DNA of 64,000 bases from Roseovarius nitratireducens (GTDB lineage Bacteria > Pseudomonadota > Alphaproteobacteria > Rhodobacterales > Rhodobacteraceae): positions 1-64,000 of the forward strand of contig NZ_PDNI01000015.1 of the NCBI RefSeq assembly GCF_002925845.1, in the 5' to 3' direction. Positions within the stretch are counted from its first letter, which is position 1; the number at the start of each line of letters is the position of its first letter. Below, one piece after another: positions 38,177 to 46,820 of the stretch. A model generated the notes under the pieces. The model worked only from the letters and a program-made list of their open reading frames with translations, had not been told where the DNA came from and searched no databases. A program made the position numbers and the translations under genes.

Positions 38177-38928
38177 GCGTGACCGAACTCAAGCCCAACA
38201 TGGAGCACTGGCAGGCGCGCGTGGACCTCGCCGCTGCCTTTCGCTGGACCGCGCGGCTGGGGATGCACGAGGCGGTGGCCAACCATTTCAGCCTCGCCAT
38301 CAACGAGGACGGCACGCGGTTCCTGATGAACCCCAACCAGATGCATTTCGCCCGCATCCGCGCCAGCGACCTGATCGAGGTGGACGCCACCGACCCCGAC
38401 ACCATGGACAAGCCGGGCGCGCCCGACCCGACGGCCTGGGGGCTGCATGGCGGGCTGCATCGGCATTGCGGCCACGCGCGCTGCGCCATGCACGTGCATT
38501 CGATCCACGCCACCGTGCTCGCCTGCCTCGAGGACAGCCGCCTGCAGCCCATCGACCAGAACTGCGCCACCTTCTACAATCGCCATGTGGTGGACGAGGC
38601 CTATGGCGGGCTGGCGTTCGAGGACGAGGGCGCGCGCTGCGCGCGGCTTTTGCGCGATCCGCAGCACAAGGTGCTGGTGATGGGCAATCACGGCGTCATG
38701 GTGATCGGCGACACGGTGGCCGAGACGTTCAACCGCCTCTATTATTTCGAGCGCGCCGCCGAGACCTACATCCGCGCGCTCCAGACCGGGCGGTCGCTTC
38801 GGGTGCTCTCGGACGCCGTGGCGGAAAAGACCGCGCGCGAGCTCGAGGAGTATCCCGAACAGGCCGAGCGTCACCTCGACGAGTTGAAGGCCATCCTCGA
38901 CGCGGAAGGATCGGATTACGCGGCCTGA
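38173..38928 (+). CDS. Class II aldolase/adducin-family protein
   Basis: A 251-residue protein of the zinc-dependent class II aldolase/adducin fold. The metal ligands are visible in the HVHSIHATVLACLED segment (His pair), with a further His in MGNHGVMVIGDTVAETFNRL, which is typical of the family. The N-terminus MSVTELKPNMEHWQARVDLA resembles members annotated as uncharacterised aldolases/epimerases acting on sugars or sugar acids. Coupled by a 4-base overlap to the VOC gene upstream. The substrate is unknown. Confidence 0.88.
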   Translation: MSVTELKPNMEHWQARVDLAAAFRWTARLGMHEAVANHFSLAINEDGTRFLMNPNQMHFARIRASDLIEVDATDPDTMDKPGAPDPTAWGLHGGLHRHCGHARCAMHVHSIHATVLACLEDSRLQPIDQNCATFYNRHVVDEAYGGLAFEDEGARCARLLRDPQHKVLVMGNHGVMVIGDTVAETFNRLYYFERAAETYIRALQTGRSLRVLSDAVAEKTARELEEYPEQAERHLDELKAILDAEGSDYAA

Positions 38929-38982
38929 GCGGGCGGGCGCCGGAGAGGCCGGCGCCACGCCTGCGGGACGCGGCCACCTGCG

Positions 38983-39849
38983 TCAGGCGCGCACCAGCGC
39001 CTCGTAGGCTTCCGCGATGTCGCGGGTCATTGCGCCCACCTCGAAGCTGTAATCGCCGATCTGCCCCACCGGCGTGACCTCGGCGGCCGACCCGGTGAGC
39101 CAGCACTGTTCGAACCCTTCCAGTTCCTCTGGCATGATGTGGCGCTCGTGCACCTTGATCTGCCGGTCCTTCAAGAGGCCGATCACCGTCTGCCGCGTCA
39201 GCCCGTTCAGAATCGCGTCGGGCAGTGGCGTGTGCACCTCGCCATCCTTGACGAAGAAGATGTTGGCCCCCGTCGCCTCGGCCACGTATCCGCGATAATC
39301 AAGGAACATAGCGTCTGAGCACCCCTTGGCCTCGGCGGCGTGTTTGGACATGGTGCAGATCATGTAGAGGCCGGCCGCCTTGGCCGCGACGGGGATGGTC
39401 TCGGGGCTTGGGCGCTTCCACTTGGCGATATCGAGCTTGGCGCCCCTGGTCTTGGCGTCGCCGTAATAGCTGCCCCATTCCCAGGCGGTCACCGCCATGC
39501 GGATCGGGTTGCGCGCGGCCGCTACGCCCATGTCCTCGCCCGCGCCGCGAAACGCCAGCACCCGCACATAGGCATCGCTCAGCCCGTTGGCGTCGAGCAC
39601 CGCGCGCTTGGCGGCCTCGATCTCGTCCACGCTGTAGGGGATCGGCATGTCCATCAGCTCGCCCGATTTCAGCAGCCGCTCGGAGTGCGCCCGGCTCTTG
39701 AATACCTTGCCACTGTAACAACGCTCGCCTTCGAAAACCGAGCTTGCATAATGCAGCGCGTGGCTGAGGATGTGCACATTGGCGTCGCGCCAATCGATGA
39801 GCTTGCCATCCATCCAGATCTTGCCGTCGCGATCATCATAGCTTGCCAT
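38983..39849 (-). CDS. ilvE: Branched-chain amino-acid aminotransferase
   Basis: A 288-residue PLP-dependent class IV aminotransferase that interconverts leucine, isoleucine and valine with their 2-oxo acids. The start MASYDDRDGKIWMDGKLIDW at 39849 is the family N-terminus, after AAGGA; an in-frame extension to 39906 is possible but not expected. Landmarks are HYASSVFEGERCYSGKVF, the segment with the PLP lysine (GAKLDIAKWKRP), and VAEATGANIFFVKDGEVHTP. It diverges from the petP-like gene. Confidence 0.95.
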   Translation of the reverse strand: MASYDDRDGKIWMDGKLIDWRDANVHILSHALHYASSVFEGERCYSGKVFKSRAHSERLLKSGELMDMPIPYSVDEIEAAKRAVLDANGLSDAYVRVLAFRGAGEDMGVAAARNPIRMAVTAWEWGSYYGDAKTRGAKLDIAKWKRPSPETIPVAAKAAGLYMICTMSKHAAEAKGCSDAMFLDYRGYVAEATGANIFFVKDGEVHTPLPDAILNGLTRQTVIGLLKDRQIKVHERHIMPEELEGFEQCWLTGSAAEVTPVGQIGDYSFEVGAMTRDIAEAYEALVRA

Positions 39850-39928
39850 GAGCCAGTCCTTCACAGTATTTCCATTTATTGCGCCAATTACGACCACATC
39901 GGACATAAAATTACGCGGTTTCCACGAT

Positions 39929-39957
39929 TCGCTACCAATTCGATCTTGGAATGTCAA
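39929..39957 (-). promoter_or_regulatory. Putative sigma70-type promoter of ilvE
   Basis: TTGACA and TAGCGA are spaced by 17 bases on the minus strand within the AT-rich ilvE-petP gap, about 80 bases before the ilvE start. Confidence 0.5.
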
Positions 39958-40011
39958 TAAAGCTGACGTAATGTCATCTCAAGGACGATGATTTGTGAAC
40001 GGGGTGCCGGT

Positions 40012-40509
40012 ATGGGAGAGATGCAGGGTGGCGAGAACCTCTTGTTTCTCACCGACGAACAGTTGCGGCAGGGAATCGAGGCGATGTTCTTCGCCTATCG
40101 CGGCTTCACCGCCGATCCCGACCGCATCCTCGCGACCATGGCCTATGGCCGCGCCCATCACCGCGCGCTGCACTTCATCGCGCGCATCCCCGGCACCACC
40201 GTCAACAACCTCCTCGCCATCCTCGGCGTGACGAAGCAATCGCTCAACCGGGTATTGCGCACGCTGATAGAGGACGGGCTGGTGGAAAGCCGCGTGGGCA
40301 CCAGCGACCGGCGCGAGAGGAACCTGCGCCTCACCGAAGCCGGGGCGGCGCTGGAACGCAAGCTTTCGGACGCGCAGCGCGCGCGCATGCGCGCCGCCTA
40401 CCGCGCCGCCGGCCCGCAAGCGGTGGCCGGATTCCGGCAGGTGCTTGAGGCGATGATGGAGCCCGAGTTGCGCAGCCTCTACCACGCGATCAGGGAGTCC
40501 GACACATGA
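40012..40509 (+). CDS. petP: MarR-family regulator, PetP-like
   Basis: A 165-residue winged-helix regulator: recognition region IPGTTVNNLLAILGVTKQSLNRVLRTLIEDGL (helices) and wing VGTSDRRERNLRLTEAGAAL. The start is uncertain; ATG 39988, 40012 and 40021 are all in frame, and 40012 is kept as a compromise. The last four bases overlap the response-regulator gene (ATGA). The pair matches PetP-PetR known from Rhodobacter capsulatus, where petR is essential and lies upstream of the cytochrome bc1 genes. No bc1 gene is visible downstream here. Confidence 0.8.
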   Translation: MGEMQGGENLLFLTDEQLRQGIEAMFFAYRGFTADPDRILATMAYGRAHHRALHFIARIPGTTVNNLLAILGVTKQSLNRVLRTLIEDGLVESRVGTSDRRERNLRLTEAGAALERKLSDAQRARMRAAYRAAGPQAVAGFRQVLEAMMEPELRSLYHAIRESDT

Positions 40510-41207
40510 CCGAGCCAGCCCCGCACCTGCTTATTGTGGACGATGACGAGCGTATCCGCGACCTGCTGCGCAAGTTCCTTATACGCCAGGGCTTTCTCGT
40601 GTCGGTCGCGCGCGATGCGGGCCATGCGCGGCGGGTGCTGGCGGGGCTCGACTTCGACCTGATCGTGATGGACGTGATGATGCCCGGCGAAAGCGGGCTG
40701 GATCTCACCCGCGTCCTGCGCGAAACGAGTTCCACGCCGATCCTGCTTTTGACCGCCAAGGGCGAAACCACCGACCGCATCGAGGGACTGGAGGCGGGTG
40801 CCGACGACTACCTGCCCAAGCCGTTCGAGCCGCGCGAGCTGCTACTGCGGATCAACGCCATCCTGCGCCGGATGCCCGAGCCGGAGCCGGAGGAAAAACA
40901 ACCCAAAATCGTGCAAATGGGACCTACGCGATATGATATCGAGCGCGGTGAACTGAGCCGAGGCGGAATGCCGGTCAAGCTCACGGCGACCGAGGTGCAG
41001 CTCATGCGTATCTTCGCCGAAAACCTGCGACAGGCGATCAGCCGCACGCGGCTCGTGGAGGAGCTGGGGCGCGACGACGGGCAGGCACAGGAGCGCGCGG
41101 TCGATGTGCAGATCACCCGCCTGCGCCGCAAGATCGAAAGCGATCCAAAACAGCCGCGCTACTTGCAGACGGTGCGCGGCGAGGGCTACATGCTCAGCCC
41201 CGACTGA
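40506..41207 (+). CDS. petR: OmpR-family response regulator, PetR-like
   Basis: A 233-residue two-domain regulator. The receiver has the acidic pair IVDDDERIRDLL, phospho-acceptor D56 (LIVMDVMMPGESGLDLTR) and the switch lysine (LPKPFEPRELLLRI). The C-terminal winged helix is complete (RLVEELGRDDGQAQERAVDV, RLRRKIESDPKQPRYLQTVRGEGY). No histidine kinase gene is next to it; translational coupling to the PetP-like gene is the visible link. Confidence 0.9.
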   Translation: MTEPAPHLLIVDDDERIRDLLRKFLIRQGFLVSVARDAGHARRVLAGLDFDLIVMDVMMPGESGLDLTRVLRETSSTPILLLTAKGETTDRIEGLEAGADDYLPKPFEPRELLLRINAILRRMPEPEPEEKQPKIVQMGPTRYDIERGELSRGGMPVKLTATEVQLMRIFAENLRQAISRTRLVEELGRDDGQAQERAVDVQITRLRRKIESDPKQPRYLQTVRGEGYMLSPD

Positions 41208-41343
41208 CGGTCACGGGCAATACATTCACACACGCAAATGTGACGAGCCGATCCGCTGTTTGCGGTTGAGATTCGGCGCGCAAGCCCGCCTTCTGGGAAC
41301 GGCCCCGGCGGGGTCGCGCTATTTTCAACAGGAGTGATCCGAC

Positions 41344-41841
41344 ATGCGATTGACCAGAATTTTCACCGCCACGGCGACCAGCCTCGCGCTTCTGGCCGGC
41401 ACCGCACTGGCCGCGCCGGTCTCGGTGACGACCGTTCTAGATCCGCAAGAGCAGATGCGCTTCGAGATGGGCGACGGCAGCAAGCATTTCGTGCTCGCCG
41501 TGCGCCGCGAGGGCGTATCGGAAGGTGAGGGCGTGCTCGCCGGAGCCGATGTAACGGAGTTCGGCTGGCACGACATCAACCCGCCCAACGCAGGCGACCC
41601 CCAGGGTTACCTGCGCTTCACAGCGACGAACGGTGACGTGGCGATCGTCAAGTTCACCGTGCGCGCGGTGTTCATGAAAGGCGTGGAGAAACCAGTGTTG
41701 CACGATAACGGATTTTGGGAATTGGTGAGCGGCACCGGGCAGTTCGCGGGCAAGCGCGGCGTCGGTGCGCTCAAGATCGAGCCAGCGGGCGGACCGAAGC
41801 GGCTCTTCACCCTCACCGGCGAGATCGCCGACGCCCCCTGA
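41344..41841 (+). CDS. Secreted hypothetical protein
   Basis: A 165-residue exported protein. The signal peptide (MRLTRIFTATATSLALLAGT, cleavage after ALA) is followed by a beta-rich body (VSVTTVLDPQEQMRFEMG, YLRFTATNGDVAIVKFTV, FWELVSGTGQFAGKRGVGAL, LFTLTGEI). The 'G.G.FAG..G.G.L' pattern near the end is reminiscent of allene-oxide-cyclase/dirigent-type barrels, but the resemblance is weak and I do not assign a family. It follows petR by 136 bases and is the last gene before the acquired region. Confidence 0.7.
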   Translation: MRLTRIFTATATSLALLAGTALAAPVSVTTVLDPQEQMRFEMGDGSKHFVLAVRREGVSEGEGVLAGADVTEFGWHDINPPNAGDPQGYLRFTATNGDVAIVKFTVRAVFMKGVEKPVLHDNGFWELVSGTGQFAGKRGVGALKIEPAGGPKRLFTLTGEIADAP

Positions 41842-42042
41842 ACGCCGCTATGGAAAGAGGGGGCGCCGCCCACGTCGCGCTCCGCGCCACTCTCGGCTCA
41901 ACTCCGAGAGCAAAGCTTGCGATCGCGGTATCGCAGCTCTGACGGCGTGCGTGGTCGTGGCGCTCCCGTGACGAACTTGTCCCATCATGCTTCCTTCCAT
42001 GCCTGCGAAAGGATCGCACCATCAAACCGTGGGATGGAACAC

Positions 42043-42642
42043 TTAACTATCGCCTAGGTTGCTGAGAATACTTTCAGCATTAATAATTGATTGTGCTATT
42101 TCGGTTGTTGTAGTCCGCTTAGTCATTGCCTGCTTGCGAATGATATCATAAGCCTCGCGCTCGGCAATCCCGCGATGTCTCATCAGAATGAACTTTGCGT
42201 CATTTACCTTTTGCACATTATCCAGTTTTTCCCGGAGCTTCGCCATGTCCTTGGAGAAACGTTCCTGTTCGGACTGATAACGCCGAGCCATGAGCATACT
42301 ACTGAGAACACCCGCTGCGCGGACCGGTTTCATGAGGACGGCATGCGCGCCGATCTCGAGAATGACATTCAAAACCGAGGGGTTTTCATACCCGATAATC
42401 GCAATGATCGTCACGGGTTTTTCGCGCTTTTCCAGAAAGCCCTTCAGCTTGGTCGCCGATTGATCGGTCACGTCAACGAGGACCATGTCAAATTTATCTG
42501 GCAGGTCTCTTGGCACAGGCCACATGTGATCAAACCCGCACCCGATCCGGTTCACCTGTTGCAGAAGCTCATCCGCACTCCGGTCTCGTGGGTGGATCAG
42601 CAGGACATTCTGATCTCGCAGGTCGCGGATCAGGTCATGCAT
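42043..42642 (-). CDS. amiR: AmiR-type ANTAR antitermination regulator
   Basis: A 199-residue protein with an N-terminal pseudo-receiver (KFDMVLVDVTDQSATKLKGFLE, acidic pocket incomplete, so probably not phosphorylated), a coiled-coil (RRYQSEQERFSKDMAKLREKLD) and a C-terminal ANTAR domain (KFILMRHRGIAEREAYDIIRKQ, TTTEIAQSIINAESIL). This is the layout of Pseudomonas AmiR, which binds leader RNA hairpins and prevents termination when AmiC is bound to an amide. The start MHDLIRDLRDQNVLLIHPRD at 42642 overlaps the end of amiC by eight bases. The expected RNA target lies upstream of the first gene of the operon (50907-50994). Confidence 0.88.
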   Translation of the reverse strand: MHDLIRDLRDQNVLLIHPRDRSADELLQQVNRIGCGFDHMWPVPRDLPDKFDMVLVDVTDQSATKLKGFLEKREKPVTIIAIIGYENPSVLNVILEIGAHAVLMKPVRAAGVLSSMLMARRYQSEQERFSKDMAKLREKLDNVQKVNDAKFILMRHRGIAEREAYDIIRKQAMTKRTTTTEIAQSIINAESILSNLGDS

Positions 42643-43861
42643 GACGTCCGCCACCTCGCCCGCCGCCTGCGGACACCTTCTGGGTGTGGAAGCTCCAGTC
42701 ATGTATTGCCGGGAAGACAAGATAAGGGTCGGGCTTTATTGCGCGCCGAACCTTGAGATCAATCACGAATTCACCATCCTCATTGACCGTTGCGATACGC
42801 GACTGGAGGTATGTGTGGTTGTTGTCCGGGTCAATCTTGATTTGGCCCTGCGGCGCGTCGAAGGAGGCACCGAGCAACGCCTCGCGCAGACAGTCTGTAT
42901 CCATTTCTCCTGTCTCCTCCAAGGCCGTCGCAAAAAGATGGACCTGACTGTAAGCCGCTTCGCAGCAACTCGTAACATCAATAGTCGAACCAAACTTCTG
43001 CTCATAGGCTTTCAGGAAACGGCGGTTCGCAACAGAACTAATCGACCGAAAGTAAGGAGCAGCGGTGATATGACCCACCGATGCGCGTGCGCCGATCGCG
43101 TTGATCTCACCTTCGTTCGTCGTGAGGCTGGCGATGGGACAGATACGACCATCACCGCCAGCTGCGTGGTAGGAGCGGTAGAACTCGATGCACGATTGTC
43201 CGACGATGGTGGAAAAGATCGCATCTGGGCGGACATCCATTATGTCCTTGATCACGTCATCGAAGCCATCGGAACAGGTCTCCAGGTCAAAATAGCGTTC
43301 GCCAACCACCTCGCCGCCTCCTTGCCGCAGCACATTGCGCATGACGCGATTGGATTCATACGGGTAGATATAGTCAGAGCCCACGAAGAATATGCGCTTG
43401 CCGAAGGCGCTCATCAGGTAGTTTGCGAGCGGCACGCTGTTCTGGTTGGGACATGCACCGCCGTAGATCACGTTCGGGGAATATTCGAACCCCTCGTACA
43501 GGGTCGGATAAAAGAAGAGCGCATTACGCCTCTCGACCACGGGTAGAACCTCTTTGCGCGAAGAGGACATGTAACAGCCAAAGATGACGTTTACCTTGTC
43601 TTCGATGATCAGACGCTCGGCCAACTCACCATAACGCGGCACGATCGAACCCGGATCATAGCTCACCGGCTCGAGAGGCGACCCTTTAATACCACCCATT
43701 GCATTTATTTCGTCAATCGCAAGCAATGCCCCATTGAGCTGCGACTGCTCTATTATCGAGGTCACACCCGATGTTGAAAAGAGCAGTCCAATCTTCCAGC
43801 TTCCATTCCTTGTCACGAAGTGGCACCTCTGTTCAGGAGTATTCAAATTGCACCGTCCCAT
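42635..43861 (-). CDS. amiC: AmiC-type amide sensor, periplasmic-binding-protein fold
   Basis: A 408-residue cytosolic relative of solute-binding proteins that in Pseudomonas binds AmiR and releases it when an amide is bound. It has no signal peptide. Close AmiC landmarks are KIGLLFSTSGVTSIIEQSQ, FGCYMSSSRKEVLPVVERR, FYPTLYEGFEYSPNVIYGG, FVGSDYIYPYESNRVMR, SLTTNEGEINAIGARASVG and the end KPDPYLVFPAIHDWSFH. The ATG at 43861 overlaps amiB by 29 bases; a GTG at 43813 with AGAGG before it is an alternative and gives a length nearer the family. The fold and many motifs are shared with the operon's own transport-binding protein. Confidence 0.9.
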   Translation of the reverse strand: MGRCNLNTPEQRCHFVTRNGSWKIGLLFSTSGVTSIIEQSQLNGALLAIDEINAMGGIKGSPLEPVSYDPGSIVPRYGELAERLIIEDKVNVIFGCYMSSSRKEVLPVVERRNALFFYPTLYEGFEYSPNVIYGGACPNQNSVPLANYLMSAFGKRIFFVGSDYIYPYESNRVMRNVLRQGGGEVVGERYFDLETCSDGFDDVIKDIMDVRPDAIFSTIVGQSCIEFYRSYHAAGGDGRICPIASLTTNEGEINAIGARASVGHITAAPYFRSISSVANRRFLKAYEQKFGSTIDVTSCCEAAYSQVHLFATALEETGEMDTDCLREALLGASFDAPQGQIKIDPDNNHTYLQSRIATVNEDGEFVIDLKVRRAIKPDPYLVFPAIHDWSFHTQKVSAGGGRGGGRHA

Positions 43862-44954
43862 CTTTTCGGTCGGCGAGGATATGTGTTGTCATTTGTTTCG
43901 ATCCACCGATAGACGGAACAGGCCTGTCCAGAAGAAAGCCGGCCAGTGGGAACTCCAGATGCCGACGCATCGCCCGCCGCAAGCCGCGCGCGCCAAACCG
44001 TTTATCATAGCCTTCGACAGAAAGAAAATCCCTCAACGTTGTGCTGATGCCAAGAGAAAGATCATGTTTGCGAAGGCGGCGGTTGAGTCTTGCCAACTCG
44101 ACATCGACAAGCGCCGGAACCTTGTCGCGGGAAATCCAGTTGAAGGTATCGACATGATCGATCCGGTTGACCAGTTCCGGTGGAAATCTCTCAAGGAGAC
44201 ATTTCATGACGATGTCATGTGCCTGCGCGCGTCGGCTTTTCCCGAATGAACGCAACCTTCTCAGTATCCCTCCGCCGCGTTCGTCCAAAGCCATCAATTC
44301 GCGTGCCCCGAGATTGGAGGACATGAAGACCAGGGCATTCCTGAAGGAATATGTTTTTTCACCCGACGCCACGGTCAGCAGACCGTTGTCAAAAACGTTC
44401 ATGAGCGCCAGAACGACCTCGTTGCTGGCCTTTTCCAATTCATCGAACAGCACAAGCCCCGGAAGATTGCGGGTGCCTTCGATCATTTCCTGATCGAGAA
44501 TGGTAGTACCCTCCTTGGACCCGACATAGCCTGGAGGCGCGCCCGTAAGGGCCGCCGCGTAATGCTCCTGGGCGAGCGTGTTCATATCGATGCGACAGAA
44601 CGCATCGGCATCACCGTAGAGTGCGCGCGCGAGCGTTCGCACGGTTTCCGTCTTGCCCACGCCGGTCGGACCGCAGAACAGGACGGTCGCCAGAGGCTTA
44701 CGGGGATCGCCGATATCGGCCCGGACCACCTTGAGGATATCGAGCAGCTCTTTGATGCTTTCGTCCTGACCGATGATGGCGGCCCGCAATTCCGCCTCGA
44801 CCAGGCCGAGGTCGAATGTGAAACGGGAAATCAAACCGGTCTCGGGCTTCCTGACGCCTTCGGCCACGGTCATCCGCGCATTCTCGTCCGCCAAGGCAGC
44901 ACCGAGCTTCTGCTGGCGTGCGGTATCATGCAGTCGGTCGGTCAGAAACGGCAT
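43833..44954 (-). CDS. amiB: AmiB-type AAA+ ATPase, ClpB-related
   Basis: A 373-residue ATPase corresponding to the second AAA module of ClpA/ClpB. Walker A is CGPTGVGKTETVRTLA, Walker B GLVLFDELEKASNEV, with the pore-loop region PPGYVGSKEGTTILDQE and the C-terminal small domain (KRFGARGLRRAMRRHLEFPL). The first ATPase module and N-domain of ClpB are absent, as in Pseudomonas AmiB, whose role is a chaperone-like accessory to the amidase or transport. It follows amiE after a 73-base gap with a perfect 10-bp hairpin and overlaps amiC. Confidence 0.87.
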   Translation of the reverse strand: MPFLTDRLHDTARQQKLGAALADENARMTVAEGVRKPETGLISRFTFDLGLVEAELRAAIIGQDESIKELLDILKVVRADIGDPRKPLATVLFCGPTGVGKTETVRTLARALYGDADAFCRIDMNTLAQEHYAAALTGAPPGYVGSKEGTTILDQEMIEGTRNLPGLVLFDELEKASNEVVLALMNVFDNGLLTVASGEKTYSFRNALVFMSSNLGARELMALDERGGGILRRLRSFGKSRRAQAHDIVMKCLLERFPPELVNRIDHVDTFNWISRDKVPALVDVELARLNRRLRKHDLSLGISTTLRDFLSVEGYDKRFGARGLRRAMRRHLEFPLAGFLLDRPVPSIGGSKQMTTHILADRKDGTVQFEYS

Positions 44955-44980
44955 CGTCGCTCCATCGGCTCAAGGGGAGA

Positions 44981-45006
44981 GGAACGGCGCAACGTGGCGC
45001 CGTTCC
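44981..45006 (-). terminator. Hairpin between amiE and amiB
   Basis: A perfect 10-bp stem with a six-base loop lies in the amiE-amiB gap. There is no T run behind it on the minus strand, so partial attenuation or mRNA processing that favours amiE is more likely than full termination. Confidence 0.5.
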
Positions 45007-45027
45007 CAAAGGTCGGACCGCGCAGGG

Positions 45028-46071
45028 TCAATCCGCTTCTTTCTCTTTCGCGCCGGTGGGCAGGCTGCCAACCGGGCAGCAGGCCACGCCAATGGTCGAG
45101 CGGGTCAGGGACTCGACATGCTCGCGGGTTTTTTCCGCATCGTTCACCCAGTTGCGGTAGAACTCGAACGGGCATTCTGCCACGCCCTTGTCGCCGTCGC
45201 CCGAAGCATGGACGCCGGTGTATCCGCGGTGAAGCAGCTTGAAGAGGTGGTTCTGCGACTGATCGTTGGCACGAGCGTCGCGGATCTCGGGAATCGACAG
45301 CTGCGCGTATTGAATTCCCATATCTTCTTCACCGCATTCGCCCAGCGTGCGACCATCGAAGCCAATGATTGCCGAATGTCCGAAGTAGGAATAGACACCA
45401 TCGAATCCGGCGGCATTCGAAACAGCCACGTAGCTGTTGTTCGCCCAGGCCATCGCCTTGGCCATGATCACCTGCTGCTCTTTCGCGGGATACATGTAGC
45501 CTTGGCACCGAACGATCAGCTCGGCCCCTTTCATGGCACAGTCCCGCCAGATCTCGGGATAGTTTCCATCATCACAGATGATCAAGCTGACCTTGATGCC
45601 CTTGGGTCCTTCGCAGACAAAGGTTTCACTGCCCGGATACCAGCCCTCGATCGGGTTCCATGGCAGAACCTTGCGATATTTCTGCACAATCTCACCCTTG
45701 TTGTTCATGAGGATGAGAGTGTTGTAGGGCGTCTTCTTGGGGTGCTCTTCGTGGCGTTCGCCGGTGATTGAAAAGACGCCCCATGTGTTGGCCTTGCGGC
45801 AGGCGGCAGCAAAGATTTCGGTTTCCTCACCAGGAATCGTGGCCGCCGTCTCCATCATCTCGTCAGGATCATACATGATCCCTTGAGTGCTGTATTCGGG
45901 GAAGATCACCAGATCCATCCCGGGAAGCCCCTGCTTCATACCGACGACCATGTCAGCGATGTTCTGTGCGTTTTCCAGAACTTCGGCCTTGGTATGCATC
46001 CGGGGCATCTTGTAGTTGACGACCGCAACGCCAACCGTGTTGTCGCTGCTGGAGATGTCACCGTGTCTCAT
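45028..46071 (-). CDS. amiE: Aliphatic amidase
   Basis: A 347-residue nitrilase-superfamily amidase that hydrolyses short-chain amides (acetamide, propionamide, acrylamide class) to the acid and ammonia. The sequence is a close AmiE match from [20 protein letters not shown] onward, and the catalytic triad sits at the family positions: E59 (FPEYSTQG), K134 (QKYRKVLPW) and C166 (SLIICDDGN). The C-terminal cysteine-containing tail is also of AmiE type. Length is normal and far from that of formamidase AmiF. It follows the ABC transporter genes in one operon, so imported amides are cleaved directly in the cytoplasm for nitrogen and carbon. Confidence 0.97.
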   Translation of the reverse strand: MRHGDISSSDNTVGVAVVNYKMPRMHTKAEVLENAQNIADMVVGMKQGLPGMDLVIFPEYSTQGIMYDPDEMMETAATIPGEETEIFAAACRKANTWGVFSITGERHEEHPKKTPYNTLILMNNKGEIVQKYRKVLPWNPIEGWYPGSETFVCEGPKGIKVSLIICDDGNYPEIWRDCAMKGAELIVRCQGYMYPAKEQQVIMAKAMAWANNSYVAVSNAAGFDGVYSYFGHSAIIGFDGRTLGECGEEDMGIQYAQLSIPEIRDARANDQSQNHLFKLLHRGYTGVHASGDGDKGVAECPFEFYRNWVNDAEKTREHVESLTRSTIGVACCPVGSLPTGAKEKEAD

Positions 46072-46116
46072 GTCTTGTCCTTTCCTTCAGGTGCTTCGTT
46101 GCTGCTTGCCCGACCC

Positions 46117-46818
46117 TCAGAAGGTCAGGTGCTTCTCCACGACGGAGTCGGTGAGATCCGTGCTGTGCCCGCTCAGGACCACGCGGCCCTTGTCGAGCAC
46201 CAGAAAGCGGTCGGAGGCGCGGCGCGCGAACGGCACGTTTTGCTCCACGAGGATGATGCCGAGACCGCGGTCCTTGTTCAGTCGAATGATGGCTTCTTCG
46301 ATCTGTTTGACGATGTTGGGCTGGATGCCTTCGGTCGGCTCGTCGAGAATGAGGATCTTGGGATCCATAGCGAGCGCCCGCGCGATTGCCAGTTGCTGCT
46401 GCTGTCCGCCGGACAGGTCTCCGCCTTTGCGACCGATGAACTCGTCGAGGATCGGGAACATTTCAAAGAGATAATCGGGAATGTCGCGCCTGCCGTCGGG
46501 GCGAGCGAACGTGCCCATCAGGATATTCTCCCGCACCGTGAAGCTCGGGATGATCTCACGACCCTGCGGAATGTAGGCAATACCTAATTGCGCCCGTTGC
46601 GACGTGCTGAGGCCGAGCAAGTCGTTCTCTCCGAACACAAGCCCGCCATCGCAGCGATGGGTGAGACCCATGATCGATTTGAGCAATGTGGTCTTGCCGA
46701 CACCGTTACGGCCCAGAATTGCGAGAAACTCGCCTGAGTTCAGATCGAAGGAGACACCCTGGATAACCGGGCTCTTGCCATAGAAGGAGTAAAGGTCCTT
46801 TGCTCGCATGGTTTCCAT
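46117..46818 (-). CDS. ABC transporter ATPase, UrtE/LivF-type
   Basis: A 233-residue ATPase of the branched-chain amino acid/urea family. Walker A is LGRNGVGKTTLLKSI, signature DLSGGQQQQLAIARAL, Walker B ILILDEPTEGIQPNIV. The ending (VVEKHLTF) is of the UrtE/FmdF kind. The ATG at 46818 is two bases after the previous stop; ATG 46809 is an alternative. With the neighbouring LivG-type ATPase it powers uptake of amides or urea. Confidence 0.93.
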   Translation of the reverse strand: METMRAKDLYSFYGKSPVIQGVSFDLNSGEFLAILGRNGVGKTTLLKSIMGLTHRCDGGLVFGENDLLGLSTSQRAQLGIAYIPQGREIIPSFTVRENILMGTFARPDGRRDIPDYLFEMFPILDEFIGRKGGDLSGGQQQQLAIARALAMDPKILILDEPTEGIQPNIVKQIEEAIIRLNKDRGLGIILVEQNVPFARRASDRFLVLDKGRVVLSGHSTDLTDSVVEKHLTF

Positions 46819-46820
46819 GA

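Noticed and set aside
42043-46071. AmiS-type amide channel gene in the amide operon
   Set aside because: Looked for a six-span AmiS product near amiE/amiR on both strands and found none; the ABC importer takes that role.
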